Assembly (NCBI GenBank): GCA_018389105.1
Contig: JACATO010000052.1
Coordinates: 1,736,001 to 1,800,000, forward strand
Direction: 5' to 3'
Origin: Nautilus pompilius
Taxonomy: Eukaryota; Mollusca; Cephalopoda; Nautilida; Nautilidae
Length of the DNA: 64,000 nt
A program made the position numbers and the translations under genes. Under the pieces are notes generated by a model that was given only the letters and a program-made list of their open reading frames with translations, searched no databases and was not told the DNA's origin. Below are positions 62,550 to 64,000 of this stretch, one piece after another. Numbering within the stretch: the stretch's first letter is position 1; each line of letters starts with the position of its first letter.

Positions 62550-64000
62550 CTAAAAAAAGAAAAGAAAAGAAAAAAGACAATTAAAAACTGCCCTTTATTA
62601 CTGACTGAGGAAACTGTCAAAACTTAAACTACGAGGAAATTGAACTTGATCTAATCTGCTTAAAGGTAAATAAACACTAGTGTAGTTCAATTTCTCTTTT
62701 CATCAATGCGAACTGAACAAAAAAGGAACAACATACTGTATATCTAAGTAGTCAATCACTTCAATCTTTTATGCAAACAATCTTGACCTTACACATTTAC
62801 AATTGAGAAACAGTAGCTCCTCTTATGTTTGTTTTGGGCTTTATTTCAATATTTCAAAGAGACTTAATGGTACCTTCCTACTCTATTCTGAATGAGTTTA
62901 TTTATTTACCTAGGCAAACAGCAATACAGATCGCTTCTTTGATATTAAAAACCAGAGAGATTGCTGACAGCATGTTAAAACTAGACCTCATATGATGTAG
63001 AAATGAGGACTGTTTCAGTCTTAGATGAGAACTTTGATATACACGAAGAATTATATTTTAACAAATCTAAACTGATTTTTGTAAAGAACATGCTAAGTGA
63101 GACTAGCTCATAGATCAAAGCATATAGAAGTAGACAATTAATTATGGATTAAACCTGGAGTCACTCGACAGTAACAAATATTAAGAGAATTATGCAGTGA
63201 TTTAGATTATTTCTGACTGACTAATTGTTACAGCAATAGTAAACTTATGACAAGGGTCACCAGATACAGCAGGAAAAGCATTTTATCATTTACAAATAAC
63301 TTAATATTCATTCTTTTTGATAGCAAATGTTGTTACCATAGCTTACAGCTTCCACATTTCAACAAATTTATCCATATTATAGTGATATTTTTAACAATTT
63401 GTTGTAACTTAAAGATGCAGTATCTGCAGCAGTGATGACACATTTCTTTACAATTTATCTGATTTAGTCATTTTGCTATTTTTCTTCTAATTAAGGAAAG
63501 TATCTTTAGAAAAAAATTATTGCTTGAGTAATCTTTCATTGTATTCATTTTTACAACATTTTAATTTGGTTTTTACACTTCAAAAAGTATCTCTTTCTAA
63601 CTTGTTGCACTCAATTTCTAGATGCAACAGAAATACCTGCCAATTAGACACATACACCACTCTTCACTAATACAGCTTCAAAGCATAGAACTCTACTGAA
63701 ACCACCTTTTTACTTAGCTAGTATTTTAAGGTAAAACAATTCACAACACCAGTAATTTAACTACTTATATGAATGAGTTTTAGTATAAACTTATTAAAAT
63801 TTTTCTTAATTATATGCCCACTTAAAAAGATTTAAGGTATCCTCTAAATTTGTAAAATTTTTGTTACTTTATTTATTGGAGAAAGAAACCATTTTGCAAA
63901 TCAAAGTCAAGCATTTACAAGAAAGTAAAAGGTTGTCCCCCTTTGGTTATGATACAGAATTTTAATTGAAATACATGACAGCACAAGATGGCATGTCATC
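62550..64000 (-). other. dystrophin intron, partial
   Basis: Intron upstream of the EF-hand exon, running to the window edge. I searched the minus strand for the expected LSFKTG...CKAHLEDKYR exon (vertebrate exon 66) and did not find it, so it probably lies beyond 64000. No repeats or other genes recognised. Confidence 0.75.

Noticed and set aside
62880..62970. Possible upstream dystrophin exon (vertebrate exon 66) on the minus strand
   Set aside because: A short hydrophobic reading occurs, but it does not match the expected LSFKTG or KAHLEDKYR motifs and lacks a fitting frame into the 62549 exon.

Overview
The window is AT-rich metazoan DNA holding the 3' end of a dystrophin gene on the minus strand. 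Twelve coding exons (about 1.44 kb of coding sequence, roughly 480 codons) lie between positions 62549 and 3889, separated by GT-AG introns of 0.5 to 17 kb. Joined in order (decreasing coordinate), the exons keep one reading frame with matching phases at every junction. They encode the second EF-hand-like region, the ZZ zinc finger, the syntrophin-binding segment, the two leucine-heptad coiled coils that bind dystrobrevin, and a hydrophobic C-terminal tail. The first exon of the gene, the actin-binding, spectrin-repeat and WW parts, and the promoters for the long forms lie beyond the right edge.

The protein features (for example CLKC in the ZZ finger, SPSPQHS followed by MHSRLE, the VTVMTDEEG tail) resemble invertebrate rather than vertebrate dystrophins. 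Large AT-rich introns with tRNA-derived SINEs and Tc1/mariner relics fit a lophotrochozoan, possibly a mollusc, but the species cannot be fixed from this window alone.

Layout, left to right: 1-3888 is 3' UTR and downstream flank of dystrophin; 3889-6106 holds the last three coding exons; 6107-12314 is an intron with a GA-based minisatellite, a five-copy 98-bp tandem repeat, a tRNA-like SINE head and a candidate plus-strand terminal exon; 12315-12543 is the coiled-coil exon; 12544-19269 is an intron with a Tc1-like relic and a Tigger/pogo-like relic; 19270-20230 holds two exons that together equal vertebrate exon 74; 20231-34930 holds two small exons and introns with Tc1-like relics, a hAT relic and a GC-rich tRNA-SINE; 34931-51806 is a 16.9-kb intron with a deleted mariner and a Tigger-like MITE; 51807-52674 holds the exons just after and within the ZZ finger; 52675-61733 is a 9-kb intron with a CpG-rich GA block and a decayed copy of a repeated gene family; 61734-62549 holds two exons; the rest is intron.

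No bacterial-type operon, CRISPR array, canonical tRNA or rRNA gene is present. Everything outside the dystrophin exons that looks coding is a broken transposable-element relic, except for one candidate short exon on the plus strand at 11420-11600. Family identifications were made by reading the translated sequence against remembered family motifs; no database search was possible.
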